64,000 bases of DNA, taken from the NCBI GenBank assembly GCA_011321815.1, contig DROS01000021.1:49409-113408 (forward strand), written 5' to 3'. Shown piece after piece: positions 9,582 to 18,816 of the stretch; positions within the stretch are counted from its first letter, which is position 1, and each line of letters begins with the position of its first letter. Made by a program: the position numbers and the translations under genes. Source of the DNA: Gammaproteobacteria bacterium (lineage in GTDB: Bacteria; Pseudomonadota; Gammaproteobacteria; SZUA-152). The notes beneath the pieces are model-generated. The model was not told the DNA's origin, did not search any database, and saw only the letters and a program-made list of their open reading frames with translations.

Positions 9582-10562
9582 ATGAGCGATTCAGATGCGA
9601 TTGTATTGCTGGTTGATGACCAAATGATGGTGGCCGAAGGTATTCGGCGTATGCTTGTGGATGAGCCCGGTATTATTTTTCATTATTGTAGTGATCCAAA
9701 TCAGGCCTTGGAAAAGGTCATAGAATTACAGCCCACGGTTATTTTGCAAGATTTAATTATGCCTGATATTGATGGCTATGCCTTGGTTGATGCCTATCGA
9801 AATAATCAAAAAACGAAAAATATTCCGGTAATTGTTTTGTCAACAAAAGAGGACCCGGAAGACAAAAGCCTGGCGTTTGAACGAGGGGCGAATGATTATC
9901 TTGTAAAGCTGCCCGATAAAATTGAACTGGTCGCACGGATTTGTGCACATTCCAAAAGCTATTTGACACAGTTGCAAAGAGATGAGGCATTCAAGGCATT
10001 GCGGGACCTGCAATCCGAGCTGGAAAAAAACAATGTCGAATTACAAAAACTGAGTAACCTCGATGGACTGACCGGTATTGCGAATCGTCGTAGCTTCGAC
10101 GAATTTATTAGTAAGGAGTGTTTACGTTCTGCACGCGAAAACACCACTCTTTCGCTCATTCTCATTGATATCGATTTTTTCAAGCCTTTTAATGACAATT
10201 ATGGCCATCTTGCTGGTGATGGCTGTTTACGCCAGGTGGCTGCTACACTGGATGAAATGGTTCATCGTCCTGCTGACCTTGTTGCACGCTATGGCGGAGA
10301 AGAGTTTGCCGTGGTTTTGCCAAATACCGACATTGATGGTGCGAAAAAACTCGCGAAAAAACTATGTGAAAAAATTCGTTCATTAAAAATCCCGCATGAA
10401 TTTTCTGAAGTGACAAACCATATTACTGTGAGCCTGGGTGTTACCAGCGGGGTGGCGTGTGAGGGGATTTCGCCTTCAGACTTGATATTGCAGGCAGACA
10501 AGGCCCTTTACCTGGCGAAAGAGCTGGGCAGGAATTGTTACAAAATATCAAAGGGAAATTGA
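9582..10562 (+). CDS. wspR: Receiver-GGDEF diguanylate cyclase WspR
   Basis: A 326-aa protein: receiver with Asp57 (ILQDLIMP), a coiled-coil stalk (about 130-165), and a GGDEF domain with an intact GGEEF at 238-242. An inhibitory I-site RPAD (RxxD) at 229-232 lies five residues before it, so product inhibition should be intact. Phosphorylated by WspE, it should make c-di-GMP. It ends the operon. A MITE-like element follows 33 bp after the stop. Confidence 0.94.
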   Translation: MSDSDAIVLLVDDQMMVAEGIRRMLVDEPGIIFHYCSDPNQALEKVIELQPTVILQDLIMPDIDGYALVDAYRNNQKTKNIPVIVLSTKEDPEDKSLAFERGANDYLVKLPDKIELVARICAHSKSYLTQLQRDEAFKALRDLQSELEKNNVELQKLSNLDGLTGIANRRSFDEFISKECLRSARENTTLSLILIDIDFFKPFNDNYGHLAGDGCLRQVAATLDEMVHRPADLVARYGGEEFAVVLPNTDIDGAKKLAKKLCEKIRSLKIPHEFSEVTNHITVSLGVTSGVACEGISPSDLILQADKALYLAKELGRNCYKISKGN

Positions 10563-10595
10563 CCCGGTTGTTTTTATCGGTCGTTGCGGGTATAT

Positions 10596-10864
10596 CTAGT
10601 ACTCTTTCAAGGTAATAAATTGTGATTCAGCGTTCCTGTGGTGTTTCGCGGCACCAACAGTAGGCGCTTTAGGCGACGCCGCAGCGGAACACCACAGGAG
10701 CGCCCGAAGGGTTGGCCTGTCAGCGTCCATGGCGGCGTTGCTCCTCTTGCAAAGGACGACGGCCATTTGCTGCGAGGAGCGCCTCGCCTAAAGCGCCTAC
10801 TGTTGGTGCCCTGAACGCTGACAGACCAACTGAATCCCAATTTATTACCTTGAAAGAGTACTAG
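10596..10864. mobile_element. MITE-like element with 35-bp terminal inverted repeats
   Basis: A 269-bp non-coding unit bounded by inverted repeats at 10596-10630 and 10830-10864 that match at 34 of 35 positions. Both ends begin CTAGTACTC, so CTAG may be the duplicated target. Inside are further inverted pairs: an 11-bp pair around 10634 and 10688, and a longer pair around 10650-10677 and 10783-10810. The whole can fold into a nested hairpin. There is no transposase gene. A copy of the right-hand end recurs at 43939-43996. Confidence 0.75.
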
Positions 10865-10890
10865 CTTACTCGGTTTTTCTCTATAAATCC

Positions 10891-11508
10891 TTATGAGGCC
10901 GTTTTTCTACTGGATGCTTCCTCTGTGGGTGTGTGCACCCTTAATAGCAGGCAGTTTTTTCCGCTGGCAATCAGTCGGTTATTTTCTTGTTTGTATGAGC
11001 GGATAATAACGTCTCCACTGCGCAGACAGTTTTTATTGCTATACGAGCCGATACGATCCCACCAGTGCCGCACCGGGCTGCTGTTTTCATTTTCTACATC
11101 AAATCGCGCATGGCCGGAAATGAGCAGGTACATTGTGTAATGCTGCGGCAGTGCTGCCAAGTTGATCGATGTTCCATCCTGGAGTGCCAGCAGGTCTGCT
11201 GTCAGCCCCTGGTCGGCATATAGCCGCCGCAAGGTTGGCTGGCCGCTTCTGGCCCCCTCGCGCCAAATGTGCTCGATATTGTTAATGTAATGTGTGTCAT
11301 CAGATAATGACTGATGCAATAGCTGTAGATTCGATTTTGCGACAGTGTCAATATCGATCGGTGAACGGTTGGCGTACCGCTGTAGCATTTGCATGCCGGC
11401 CTGGAATGCCTTCCATGCGGAAAGGGAGGAGGCGGCTACCGAGGCTTCGTTGCTGTGAATCACGAATGGGCTGGGTGGGAAACCTGCAATTTTTTGCGTG
11501 GTGATCAT
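10891..11508 (-). CDS. Hypothetical protein with cupin-like C-terminal half
   Basis: About 205 aa if it starts at the ATG at 11506-11508 (MITTQKIAGF). A longer frame extends upstream to 11676, but its extra residues look like non-coding translation. The C-terminal half ('YTMYLLISGHARFDVENEN', then 'GDVIIRSYKQ') has the alternating strand pattern of cupin or cyclic-nucleotide-like beta barrels. I do not recognise a family. It is divergent from the Crp/Fnr gene at 11830. No ribosome site is clear. Confidence 0.5.
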   Translation of the reverse strand: MITTQKIAGFPPSPFVIHSNEASVAASSLSAWKAFQAGMQMLQRYANRSPIDIDTVAKSNLQLLHQSLSDDTHYINNIEHIWREGARSGQPTLRRLYADQGLTADLLALQDGTSINLAALPQHYTMYLLISGHARFDVENENSSPVRHWWDRIGSYSNKNCLRSGDVIIRSYKQENNRLIASGKNCLLLRVHTPTEEASSRKTAS

Positions 11509-11829
11509 ATGGGTTGCCTGGTTTCTGCTTTGCTCTTGGTAACGGTTGCTGTTGCGCGATATCTGTGTAACGATTTTGCAATGCGTCGTGGTGCGATTTA
11601 CCATGCTACATTTAGTGGGGTGCCAGGGGCGTGGGATTGTAATGGTGTCCTTGCCGTGTTCTAACGCCACGTCCAAATCTCCCCCTTCTCTGTCTATCAG
11701 AATAGGCGTGAGGGTTCTGCAAGGAAAGGTGGTAGTGCACTTGTTTAATGTGAAAATTCCCGTTTTGGGCCAATAAACTTTGGACGTAGTCCAATTATAA
11801 ATGTGAGATTTACTGTGAGGAGTATTTAC
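11509..11829. promoter_or_regulatory. Divergent intergenic region with a TTGGAC dyad
   Basis: This 321-bp region separates the cupin-like gene (minus) and the Crp/Fnr regulator (plus). A perfect dyad TTGGAC-GTA-GTCCAA sits at 11780-11794, immediately before a TATAAA at 11796-11801 that could be a -10 box about 30 bp upstream of the GTG at 11830. No matching -35 is seen, which would suit an activator-dependent or autoregulated promoter. This is inference from sequence only. Confidence 0.4.
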
Positions 11830-12477
11830 GTGGCACTAAGTAACATTGCGTTATTTTCGGGGCTGTCAGAGGCTGATATGACAGCGATATCCAGCCTGGC
11901 GGTTACACGTAGCTTTCCGAAGAATACTCTGGTGATCTGCGAGGGTGACACGTCGGATTCGTTGTATGTGGTACTGTCTGGCAAGGTCAAGGTGTTTTTG
12001 TCGGATGAGGAAGGCAAGGAGGTCACGCTGAATCTGCAAAGTGCTGGTGAATATTTTGGTGAACTGGCCATTCTCGATGAGGCACCGCGTTCGGCATCGG
12101 TGATGACGGTAGAAGACACTAAATTGGCGGTATTATCAAAAGCGGCTTTTGAAAAGTGTATGGAGCAGCACGCCACTATTGCCTTGGTTATCATGCGCGG
12201 GCTGGCGTGTCGTTTGCGTGAGCTGACCGAAAATGTGCGCAGTCTGGCATTGATGGATGTGTATGGCCGGGTTGCCCGCTTGTTGTTGGATATGTCTGAA
12301 GAAGTGAATGGGAAAAATGTCATTAAACAACGGCTGACGCAGCGGGATATTGCCAGCATGGTGGGTGCATCGCGAGAAATGGTCAGTCGTATTTTACGGG
12401 ATCTGTCCATTGGTGGTTACATTACGATTGAGAACAAAATTATCACGCTTAATGAGCGTCTGCCGCCAGCCTGGTGA
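11830..12477 (+). CDS. Crp/Fnr-family transcriptional regulator
   Basis: A 215-aa protein: cyclic-nucleotide-binding-like barrel (about 10-125), dimerisation helix, and a C-terminal winged helix with 'LTQRDIASMVGASREMVSRI' as helix-turn-helix. The start is set by GAGGAG at 11817-11822, seven bases before the GTG at 11830; an ATG nine codons earlier lacks such a site. The barrel has 'GEYFGELAILDEAPRSASV', close to the Crp phosphate-binding cassette. There is no N-terminal Fnr cysteine cluster. relA follows after 46 bp on the same strand. The ligand is unknown. Confidence 0.88.
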   Translation: MALSNIALFSGLSEADMTAISSLAVTRSFPKNTLVICEGDTSDSLYVVLSGKVKVFLSDEEGKEVTLNLQSAGEYFGELAILDEAPRSASVMTVEDTKLAVLSKAAFEKCMEQHATIALVIMRGLACRLRELTENVRSLALMDVYGRVARLLLDMSEEVNGKNVIKQRLTQRDIASMVGASREMVSRILRDLSIGGYITIENKIITLNERLPPAW

Positions 12478-12523
12478 TTACACAGCATTTTTTCAAGACG
12501 ACTTCACATGAATCATTTTTCGC

Positions 12524-14713
12524 ATGACGCTTCCTGAAGCATCGTGTTGGTTGCGGGCAATTGATGCTCAGTTGCCCGAGGGCGCACACGACGCGCTGTT
12601 AAAAGCAGATGCCCTCATTGTTGCGATGGCGAAAATACAGGGCATTTCTGTTGAGCCGCTGCTACAGCATGCCCGGAGCGTGGTTGAAATTTTAATGTTG
12701 CTGCATGTGGATGCTGATCCGCTGGTGGCCGCGCTATTCAGCGATATTCCCCCCGTAATGTTGCCAGCGGAGCAGCTGGAGCCGCTTTTCAGTGTTGGGG
12801 TGGTGGAAATGCTTGAGGGTATTCGCAAACTGCGTGTTCTTGATGATTACAGGCTTCAGCCGCAAAGCGGTGATAAAAAAACCATCCACCTTGAAGGTTT
12901 GCGCAAGCTGTTGTTGGGCATGGCGGAGGATGTGCGGGTGGTGCTGATCAAGCTCGCGGAGCGTGTGCAGGTCATGCGCGAATTAAAGACCATGCCAGAA
13001 GAATCCCGGCGCAGGGTGGCCAGGGAGACAATGGATATTTTTGCGCCATTGGCCAACCGTCTGGGCATCTGGCAGCTAAAGTGGGAGTTGGAAGATTTAA
13101 GTTTTCGTTTTCTTGAGCCTGAAAATTATCAGCGTATTGCCCAACTGTTGGACGAGCGCCGGGAGGACCGGGAAAAGTATATTGCCGCGGTCGTAAAGCA
13201 GCTACGCCGCGAGCTTGAGCTTGCCGGTGTTGATGGACAGGTCGTGGGTCGCCCGAAGCATATTTACAGCATCTGGCGAAAGATGGAAGGCAAGTCGATG
13301 GATTTTCAGAGCTTGTTTGACGTGCGCGCGGTGCGGATTCTGGTGGATGATGTGGCGGCGTGTTATGCCGCTTTGGGATTCGTGCATAGTTTGTGGCAGC
13401 CTATCCCCAGCGAATTTGATGACTATATCGCATCACCCAAGGAAAACCGCTATCAGTCTTTGCATACGGCAGTGATTGGCCCGGATGGAAAGACGTTGGA
13501 AATACAGATCCGTACCCATGAAATGCACCAGCATTCCGAGCATGGTGTGGCGGCGCATTGGGGGTATAAAGAAGGCGGTCGTCAAAATGATGTCTACAGG
13601 GAAAAAATATCATGGTTGCGGCAAATACTGGAGTGGAAGGACGAAGAGCGTGACACGGATGATTTTATTGACCGTTTCAAGTCTGAGGTTTTCCAGGACC
13701 GGGTTTATGTATTAACGCCACAAGGCAGGGTGCTGGATCTGCCCAAGGGCTCCACGCCGCTGGATTTTGCGTACCATATACACACGGATGTGGGGCACGG
13801 TTTTCGTGGGGCCAAAGTCAATGGTAAAATTGTGCCGATTGGTTATGAGTTAAAAAATGGCGAGCAGGTTGAAATTCTGACCTCGAAGCAAAGCAAACCG
13901 AGCCGGGACTGGTTGAACCCACATCTTGGTTACCTTACCGGTGCCCGCGCTCGCGCCAAAGTACGCGCATGGTTTCGGCAGCAGGATTTTGCCAATAATG
14001 TTGCGGATGGCCGTGATGTAGTGGAAAAGGAGTTTCAGCGGCTTGGTATTGCTGAAATCAATTTTGACTTTCTCACAAAGCAATTCAAGCGTTCCTCGAC
14101 AGATGAGTTTTTTGCTGCGGTGGGTTGTGGGGATATCACCAGCGCGCAAATTGCCGGGCGTTTGTCCGCTCTGGTTTTGCCTGCCACACAGCAGCCGGGA
14201 AAAGCTCCCTTGCGGGCAAGGCCTTCCACCACTAAAAGTGATCAATCCGATAGTGTGCGGATTATGGGGGTGGGTGATTTGGTTACCCACGTTGCACGAT
14301 GCTGCAAGCCAGTACCCTATGACCAGATTGTTGGTTACATCACGCGCGGCCGCGGAGTTACCGTGCATCGCAATGACTGCCGTAATTTATTGCGGCTGAA
14401 GCGGGAGGAGCCTGAACGACTGATCGATGTTGAGTGGAGCCGTGGCAGTCAGCAAACCTACGTTGTGGATATCTATGTGCGGGCATTTGATCGCCAGGGT
14501 TTATTGCGTGACATTACGGAAGTGCTGAGTAATGAGCAATTGAATGTTACAGCCGTAAATACTCTGACAGATCCTAAAAGCAATTTTGCCAATATGACAC
14601 TGACGCTGGATATCAATGATGTTGAACAGTTGAGCCAGGCGCTGACCAAATTGGAGCAATTACCCAATGTGATGGAAGCTGTGCGCGACTTTCCTGAAAA
14701 AAGGAGGGTATGA
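12524..14713 (+). CDS. relA: RelA-type (p)ppGpp synthetase
   Basis: A 729-aa protein with the long RelA/SpoT layout: degenerate hydrolase domain (the HD motif is absent, 'VDADPLVAALFSDIPP' in its place), synthetase domain ('RPKHIYSIWRKM', EFDDYIASPK, 'NRYQSLHTAVIG'), TGS domain, and C-terminal zinc-finger/ACT region. EFDD at about residues 297-300 is the RelA signature; SpoT has RFKD there. It should make ppGpp on stalled ribosomes and not degrade it. No ribosome site is clear for the ATG at 12524. An enclosed AGGAGGG lies just before the stop. Confidence 0.94.
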   Translation: MTLPEASCWLRAIDAQLPEGAHDALLKADALIVAMAKIQGISVEPLLQHARSVVEILMLLHVDADPLVAALFSDIPPVMLPAEQLEPLFSVGVVEMLEGIRKLRVLDDYRLQPQSGDKKTIHLEGLRKLLLGMAEDVRVVLIKLAERVQVMRELKTMPEESRRRVARETMDIFAPLANRLGIWQLKWELEDLSFRFLEPENYQRIAQLLDERREDREKYIAAVVKQLRRELELAGVDGQVVGRPKHIYSIWRKMEGKSMDFQSLFDVRAVRILVDDVAACYAALGFVHSLWQPIPSEFDDYIASPKENRYQSLHTAVIGPDGKTLEIQIRTHEMHQHSEHGVAAHWGYKEGGRQNDVYREKISWLRQILEWKDEERDTDDFIDRFKSEVFQDRVYVLTPQGRVLDLPKGSTPLDFAYHIHTDVGHGFRGAKVNGKIVPIGYELKNGEQVEILTSKQSKPSRDWLNPHLGYLTGARARAKVRAWFRQQDFANNVADGRDVVEKEFQRLGIAEINFDFLTKQFKRSSTDEFFAAVGCGDITSAQIAGRLSALVLPATQQPGKAPLRARPSTTKSDQSDSVRIMGVGDLVTHVARCCKPVPYDQIVGYITRGRGVTVHRNDCRNLLRLKREEPERLIDVEWSRGSQQTYVVDIYVRAFDRQGLLRDITEVLSNEQLNVTAVNTLTDPKSNFANMTLTLDINDVEQLSQALTKLEQLPNVMEAVRDFPEKRRV

Positions 14714-14883
14714 GCCTATGCGCAGGCTGGCTTTCGATTGATTTCATCCGGACTGATTCAGCGGTTTTCTGCTGCTGTGCGCTGATTGCTTGCTCTGGTT
14801 TGCAGCAACAAAAGCGGCTGACCTGGAAAAATAGACTGTTACGGCAAAATGCGCTTCTGATACAAGGATTGGTCAATGCCTGA
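14710..14883 (+). CDS. Possible 57-aa small ORF overlapping the relA stop
   Basis: An ATG at 14710 overlaps the relA stop (ATGA) and follows AGGAGGG within the relA tail, giving a frame to 14883 with a cysteine-rich hydrophobic stretch (CCCALIACSG). The Shine-Dalgarno to ATG spacing is too short to be comfortable, and no homologue is recognised. Listed only as a candidate. Confidence 0.15.
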   Translation: MSLCAGWLSIDFIRTDSAVFCCCALIACSGLQQQKRLTWKNRLLRQNALLIQGLVNA

Positions 14884-15090
14884 GTGGTGGTTGGATATCC
14901 TTGTTGCTGGTCCCGGTGTGCTCCAAAATCCACAGCTGATGTGATACCCTTGCCCGTCTTTAATGGCGCGCAGTTATTCAGAATATGGCTATTTAGATCA
15001 TAAATAAACAGTGTGCGAATGCTTTAAACAACAAAATGGTGTTAACCATCCTGGGGAGGAGTCACTGTTAAGTGGCGGAAACAAGTAGCT
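14714..15090. other. 377-bp relA-fabA intergenic region
   Basis: Apart from the doubtful small frame at 14710-14883 I see no gene. The last 120 bases before fabA are AT-rich and probably hold the fabA promoter, but I could not fix a clear -35/-10 pair. GGGGAGGA at 15053-15060 lies about 30 bases from the fabA ATG, too far to be its ribosome site. Confidence 0.35.
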
Positions 15091-15606
15091 ATGTCAAAGC
15101 AAAATCAGTTTTCACGAGAAGAATTACTAGCTTGCGCACGCGGTGAAATGTATGGGCCGGGTAATGCCCAATTACCTTTGCCCCCGATGTTGATGTGTGA
15201 CCGCATCACCCATATATCTGACGAGGGTGGTGAATTTGGCAAGGGCGAAATCGTTGCAGAACTGGATATTACCCCTGACCTGTGGTTTTTCGACTGTCAT
15301 TTTAAAAACGATCCGGTGATGCCGGGCTGTTTGGGGGTTGATGCCATGTGGCAGCTGGTCGGCTTCTTTCTTGGCTGGATGGGAGGGGCTGGCCGGGGGC
15401 GGGCGCTGGGGGCAGGCGAAGTGAAGTTTTTTGGTCAGGTAACACCGGAAAACAAAAAAATCACCTACCGTATCAATATGAAACGTGTCATTTTGCGTAA
15501 ACTGGTTATGGGTATTGGCAACGCGGTAATGGAAGTTGACGGGCGCGAAATTTATTCCGCCAACGATTTGCGGGTAGGCTTGTTTACCTCCACAGAGAAT
15601 TTTTAA
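15091..15606 (+). CDS. fabA: 3-hydroxydecanoyl-ACP dehydratase/isomerase FabA
   Basis: A 171-aa protein of the usual FabA length. The active-site His70 and Asp84 are visible in '[20 protein letters not shown]'. It dehydrates 3-hydroxydecanoyl-ACP and isomerises the product to the cis-3 isomer, the entry to unsaturated fatty acids. fabB follows 60 bp downstream on the same strand, the classic gammaproteobacterial fabAB pair. Confidence 0.96.
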   Translation: MSKQNQFSREELLACARGEMYGPGNAQLPLPPMLMCDRITHISDEGGEFGKGEIVAELDITPDLWFFDCHFKNDPVMPGCLGVDAMWQLVGFFLGWMGGAGRGRALGAGEVKFFGQVTPENKKITYRINMKRVILRKLVMGIGNAVMEVDGREIYSANDLRVGLFTSTENF

Positions 15607-15666
15607 CCCGCAGAACTATTCAAACTAAGCTAAGTAAAGTAAAGAGTCCGGCAGGAGGAAACAGTT

Positions 15667-16884
15667 TTGAAACGTGTCGTCGTCACTGGTTTGGGCATTG
15701 TGTCCAGTATTGGAAATAATCAGCAAGAAGTGGCGGAGTCCCTTCGTGAAGGTCGTTCAGGGATCAGTTTTAGCCAGGAATATGCGGATCTTGGTTTTCG
15801 CAGCTGTGTGCATGGCGATGTGGCGCTGGATACCAAAGAGCTGATTGATCGCAGGTTATATCGATTTATGGGGGATGCCGCCGCCTATAATTATCTGGCG
15901 ATGAAAGAGGCGTTGGAGGATGCCAGGCTCACCGAAGATGAAATTTCCAATCCGCGCAGCGGCCTCGTGGTTGGTTCCGGCGGTGCTTCCAACGAAAACG
16001 TCGTGTTGGCTGCCGACCTGCTGCGCTCTAAAGGTGTGCGCAAAGTCGGTCCGTTCATGGTGCCGCGCACGATGGGCAGCACCACTTCTGCCTGTTTGGG
16101 CACCGCCTTTAAAATCAAGGGTGTGAGCTATTCTATCAGCTCGGCCTGTTCCACCAGCGCGCATTGCATCGGTAACGGCGCGGAACTGATCCAGATGGGC
16201 AAACAGGACATCGTATTTGCCGGTGGTGGCGAGGAGCTGCACTGGAGTCAGTCGGTACTATTTGATGCCATGGGCGCCATGTCATCCAAATATAATGAGA
16301 CGCCTGAAAAGGCCTCACGGGCTTATGATGCCGACCGTGATGGTTTTGTGATTGCCGGCGGCGGCGGTCTGTTGGTGCTGGAAGAGCTGGAGCATGCTTT
16401 GGCGCGCGGTGCAAAAATTTACGGTGAGCTGGTGGGTTACGGTGCAACATGCGATGGTTACGATATGGTGCAGCCCTCCGGTGAAGGTGCGGTGCGTTGT
16501 ATGCAGCAGGCCATGGCCACGGTTGAGGGTGATATTGATTACATCAACGCTCATGGCACCAGCACGCCGGTGGGAGATACCCGTGAACTGGGTGCGGTAC
16601 GCGAAGTGTTTGGTGACGATATTCCCAAAATCAGTTCCACCAAATCGCTGACAGGCCACGCATTGGGCGCGGCGGGGGTGAACGAAGCAATTTATTCATT
16701 GCTGATGATGCAAGGCAACTTTATCGCGGCCTCAGCCAATGTGGAAAACCTTGATGAAGGTGCGCAGGGCATGCCCATCGTGCAAACGCGCGTGGATGAT
16801 GCTCAGCTTAATGTGGTGATGTCCAACAGCTTTGGTTTTGGGGGCACCAATGCCTGTCTTGTATTTCAGCGTTTTCACGACTGA
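15667..16884 (+). CDS. fabB: 3-oxoacyl-ACP synthase I FabB
   Basis: A 405-aa condensing enzyme with the Cys-His-His triad: Cys161 in [10 protein letters not shown], His296 in [11 protein letters not shown] and His331 in [10 protein letters not shown]. It starts with TTG at 15667, preceded by GCAGGAGGAA at a good distance, so the rare start is well supported. With FabA it elongates the cis-3-decenoyl intermediate for unsaturated fatty acids. The pair is probably one operon. Confidence 0.95.
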   Translation: MKRVVVTGLGIVSSIGNNQQEVAESLREGRSGISFSQEYADLGFRSCVHGDVALDTKELIDRRLYRFMGDAAAYNYLAMKEALEDARLTEDEISNPRSGLVVGSGGASNENVVLAADLLRSKGVRKVGPFMVPRTMGSTTSACLGTAFKIKGVSYSISSACSTSAHCIGNGAELIQMGKQDIVFAGGGEELHWSQSVLFDAMGAMSSKYNETPEKASRAYDADRDGFVIAGGGGLLVLEELEHALARGAKIYGELVGYGATCDGYDMVQPSGEGAVRCMQQAMATVEGDIDYINAHGTSTPVGDTRELGAVREVFGDDIPKISSTKSLTGHALGAAGVNEAIYSLLMMQGNFIAASANVENLDEGAQGMPIVQTRVDDAQLNVVMSNSFGFGGTNACLVFQRFHD

Positions 16885-16896
16885 TTTTTTGACACT

Positions 16897-17313
16897 ATGG
16901 CCAGTGAAGACCCGAAGATCAATCTGACCAACAATAAAGGTCGCCGCAGCCTGGATAGTGTTGATGGTTTCACCACCAGTGTTGGTCCGGGAAGTGTTTT
17001 CACCGGCACCATCAGTGGTAGCGGGCATACCATTGTGTTGGGCAGGGTAGAGGGCAGCAGCGAACTCGATGGCGTTTTGGTTGTCGGTGAAGGTGGGTGC
17101 TGGGTCGGTGATATTGCTGCCAAATACATTGTCATTGCCGGGCAGGTGGAGGGTTCGATTACCGCCCGGGAAAAAATGGAAATTGTTTGCACCGCAAAGA
17201 TTTGTGGCAGCCTTACCAGCCCGTTTATCGCCATTGCTGAAGGTGCAGTGCATGAGGGTGAAGTTCGTATGGGTAAAGTGAAACGCTTTACCGATCAACG
17301 TGACCGAGACTGA
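16897..17313 (+). CDS. Bactofilin
   Basis: A 138-aa protein with a central right-handed beta-helix of bactofilin (DUF583) type: alternating short strands with Gly/Val rungs ('SVFTGTISGSGHTIVLGRV', 'GVLVVGEGGCWVGDI', 'AKYIVIAGQVEGSI'). Bactofilins polymerise without nucleotide and act as scaffolds for polarity or envelope synthesis. It lies 12 bp after fabB and may be co-transcribed with it. No membrane-targeting helix is evident; the N-terminus is short and polar. Confidence 0.85.
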   Translation: MASEDPKINLTNNKGRRSLDSVDGFTTSVGPGSVFTGTISGSGHTIVLGRVEGSSELDGVLVVGEGGCWVGDIAAKYIVIAGQVEGSITAREKMEIVCTAKICGSLTSPFIAIAEGAVHEGEVRMGKVKRFTDQRDRD

Positions 17314-17495
17314 GTTTCCTTGCTCATCTGTTGTTGCCAGTCATCCTGAGGCGCTTAGTCGACCGAGCCATTTTGATATTCACCAGCTGACACTACGGCT
17401 CGCCTGTTTTGTCTCAGAATACTTATTTTTATGGCGTCCTGCACGGTTGCAAGCGTACACTTTACCCCGTTCAACGGAGGATTATCCGGACAATA

Positions 17496-18701
17496 ATGCT
17501 GACAGCCAAACGTCTCTCCCTGCTCAAAAATATCCTCCGCCAGCCTGCGGTCCCTTTCCGTGAACAGCATGTGGCGCGCTGTGTATCGACATATCTGACG
17601 CAGGCCGGTGTCGCACATTTTTTTGATCCGGTGGGAAATCTGGTGGTGGGTGTGGCAACGGCAACGGCTTACCGGCGTTTATTGAATCGACGTATAACAG
17701 GTGTGGATAAAAATGAACCGGTGCGCATTTTTATTGCCCATATGGATCATCCCGGGTTTCATGGCGTGAAATGGTTGTCTCCCAACCGGCTGGCGGTGAA
17801 ATGGTACGGTGGTTCACCGCTCAAACACCTGGCGGGTGCCCGTTTGTGGGTGGCCGATGATGACGTTGAGGTTACGCATTCCAAGGTGCAGGCCCGGCTG
17901 CTCAAACCAAAGCTGCTGAAAGCCGGTTGGGCCATAGACAGCGCTGAAGTACAGTTTCAAACGTCAGATGGCATACCGCTGGCGGAACGCTATGCCGGAC
18001 GTCGGGCAAAAAAACTGTTTGGCAGTTTCGCTTTTCGCGCCCACTGCTGGATCAGTGGCAAGCGTTTGTACACCCGGGCTGCGGATGATCTGGTGGGGGT
18101 TTTTGCCATTGTGTCCACAGCCATTGACCTGCACCGGCGCAATGCGGGGGCGCCATTTATCGGTTTGCTGACACGGGCGGAAGAGGTGGGTTTTGTGGGT
18201 GTTGTGAAGCATTTTGAGCTGGGCTGGTTGGACGGGATAAAACGTCCGCTAGTGTGTGTTAGCCTTGAGGCCTCCCGCACATTACCGGGAGCGCGTGTTG
18301 GCAAAGGCCCGGTGGTGCGTCTGGGAGATCGGCGTACGCCGTTCGAGAGTGGTGCGCTACAGGTACTTTCGGCGGTGGCAGAAAAAGTTTTGCCCAACGC
18401 TCATCAACGTCGATTGATGGACGGTGGCGCCTGTGAGGCCACAGCGACGACGGCATGGGGGTTGCCCACCGTAGGCATTACGTTGCCATTGGGTAATTAT
18501 CACAACCAGGGTTTTGAGGGTGGCATGGATTGCCCGCAAGCGAGGGGACCCGCCCCGGAATTTGTGCATCTTGACGATGTTGGTGGCGAGCTGAAATTGT
18601 GCCGGGCATTAATGTCTCCGGGCCTGCCCTGGTCTGATCCGTGGCAAAAAGTACGTGCCCGGTTGATGAAAAATACCCTTAGTTACAATAAGTTACTTTA
18701 A
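17496..18701 (+). CDS. M42/M20-type aminopeptidase-like metalloprotein
   Basis: About 401 aa from the ATG at 17496; a frame extension to 17409 looks non-coding. Metal and catalytic motifs of M42 peptidases are visible: AHMDHPGFHG (metal His/Asp), RAADDLVGVF (bridging Asp), TRAEEVGFVG (catalytic Glu pair), then SLEASRTLPG and a late His in 'LGNYHNQGFEGGMD'. It probably hydrolyses peptides in the cytoplasm. No linkage to neighbours is evident. Confidence 0.75.
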   Translation: MLTAKRLSLLKNILRQPAVPFREQHVARCVSTYLTQAGVAHFFDPVGNLVVGVATATAYRRLLNRRITGVDKNEPVRIFIAHMDHPGFHGVKWLSPNRLAVKWYGGSPLKHLAGARLWVADDDVEVTHSKVQARLLKPKLLKAGWAIDSAEVQFQTSDGIPLAERYAGRRAKKLFGSFAFRAHCWISGKRLYTRAADDLVGVFAIVSTAIDLHRRNAGAPFIGLLTRAEEVGFVGVVKHFELGWLDGIKRPLVCVSLEASRTLPGARVGKGPVVRLGDRRTPFESGALQVLSAVAEKVLPNAHQRRLMDGGACEATATTAWGLPTVGITLPLGNYHNQGFEGGMDCPQARGPAPEFVHLDDVGGELKLCRALMSPGLPWSDPWQKVRARLMKNTLSYNKLL

Positions 18702-18730
18702 AAGCCTGCCTTATCATTGTTTCCGTAATC

Positions 18731-18752
18731 GCGTTCAGTTTGCGTTCAGCTT
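18731..18752 (+). promoter_or_regulatory. 11-bp-period direct repeat upstream of cytochrome c gene
   Basis: GCGTTCAGTTT at 18731-18741 is followed at once by GCGTTCAGCTT at 18742-18752. Tandem half-sites with an 11-bp period are the usual binding pattern of OmpR-family response regulators. An OmpR-family regulator without a visible kinase is encoded 0.7 kb downstream. A link between the two is inference. Confidence 0.45.
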
Positions 18753-18816
18753 TCCCCCTGTACCTTGTGTCCATCGGTTGAAAAATCGTTCCAAATAAAA
18801 ACGATGGAGATTTAAA

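Noticed and set aside
10607..10840. 77-codon minus-strand frame
   Set aside because: It lies wholly within the MITE-like palindrome and changes reading with the repeat arms; no coding signal.
11826..12410. 194-codon minus-strand frame
   Set aside because: Antisense to the Crp/Fnr regulator; Ser/Arg-rich and without any recognisable domain.
14710..14883. Confident small gene after relA
   Set aside because: The AGGAGGG is too close to the ATG and the product has no recognisable pattern; kept only as a low-confidence candidate.
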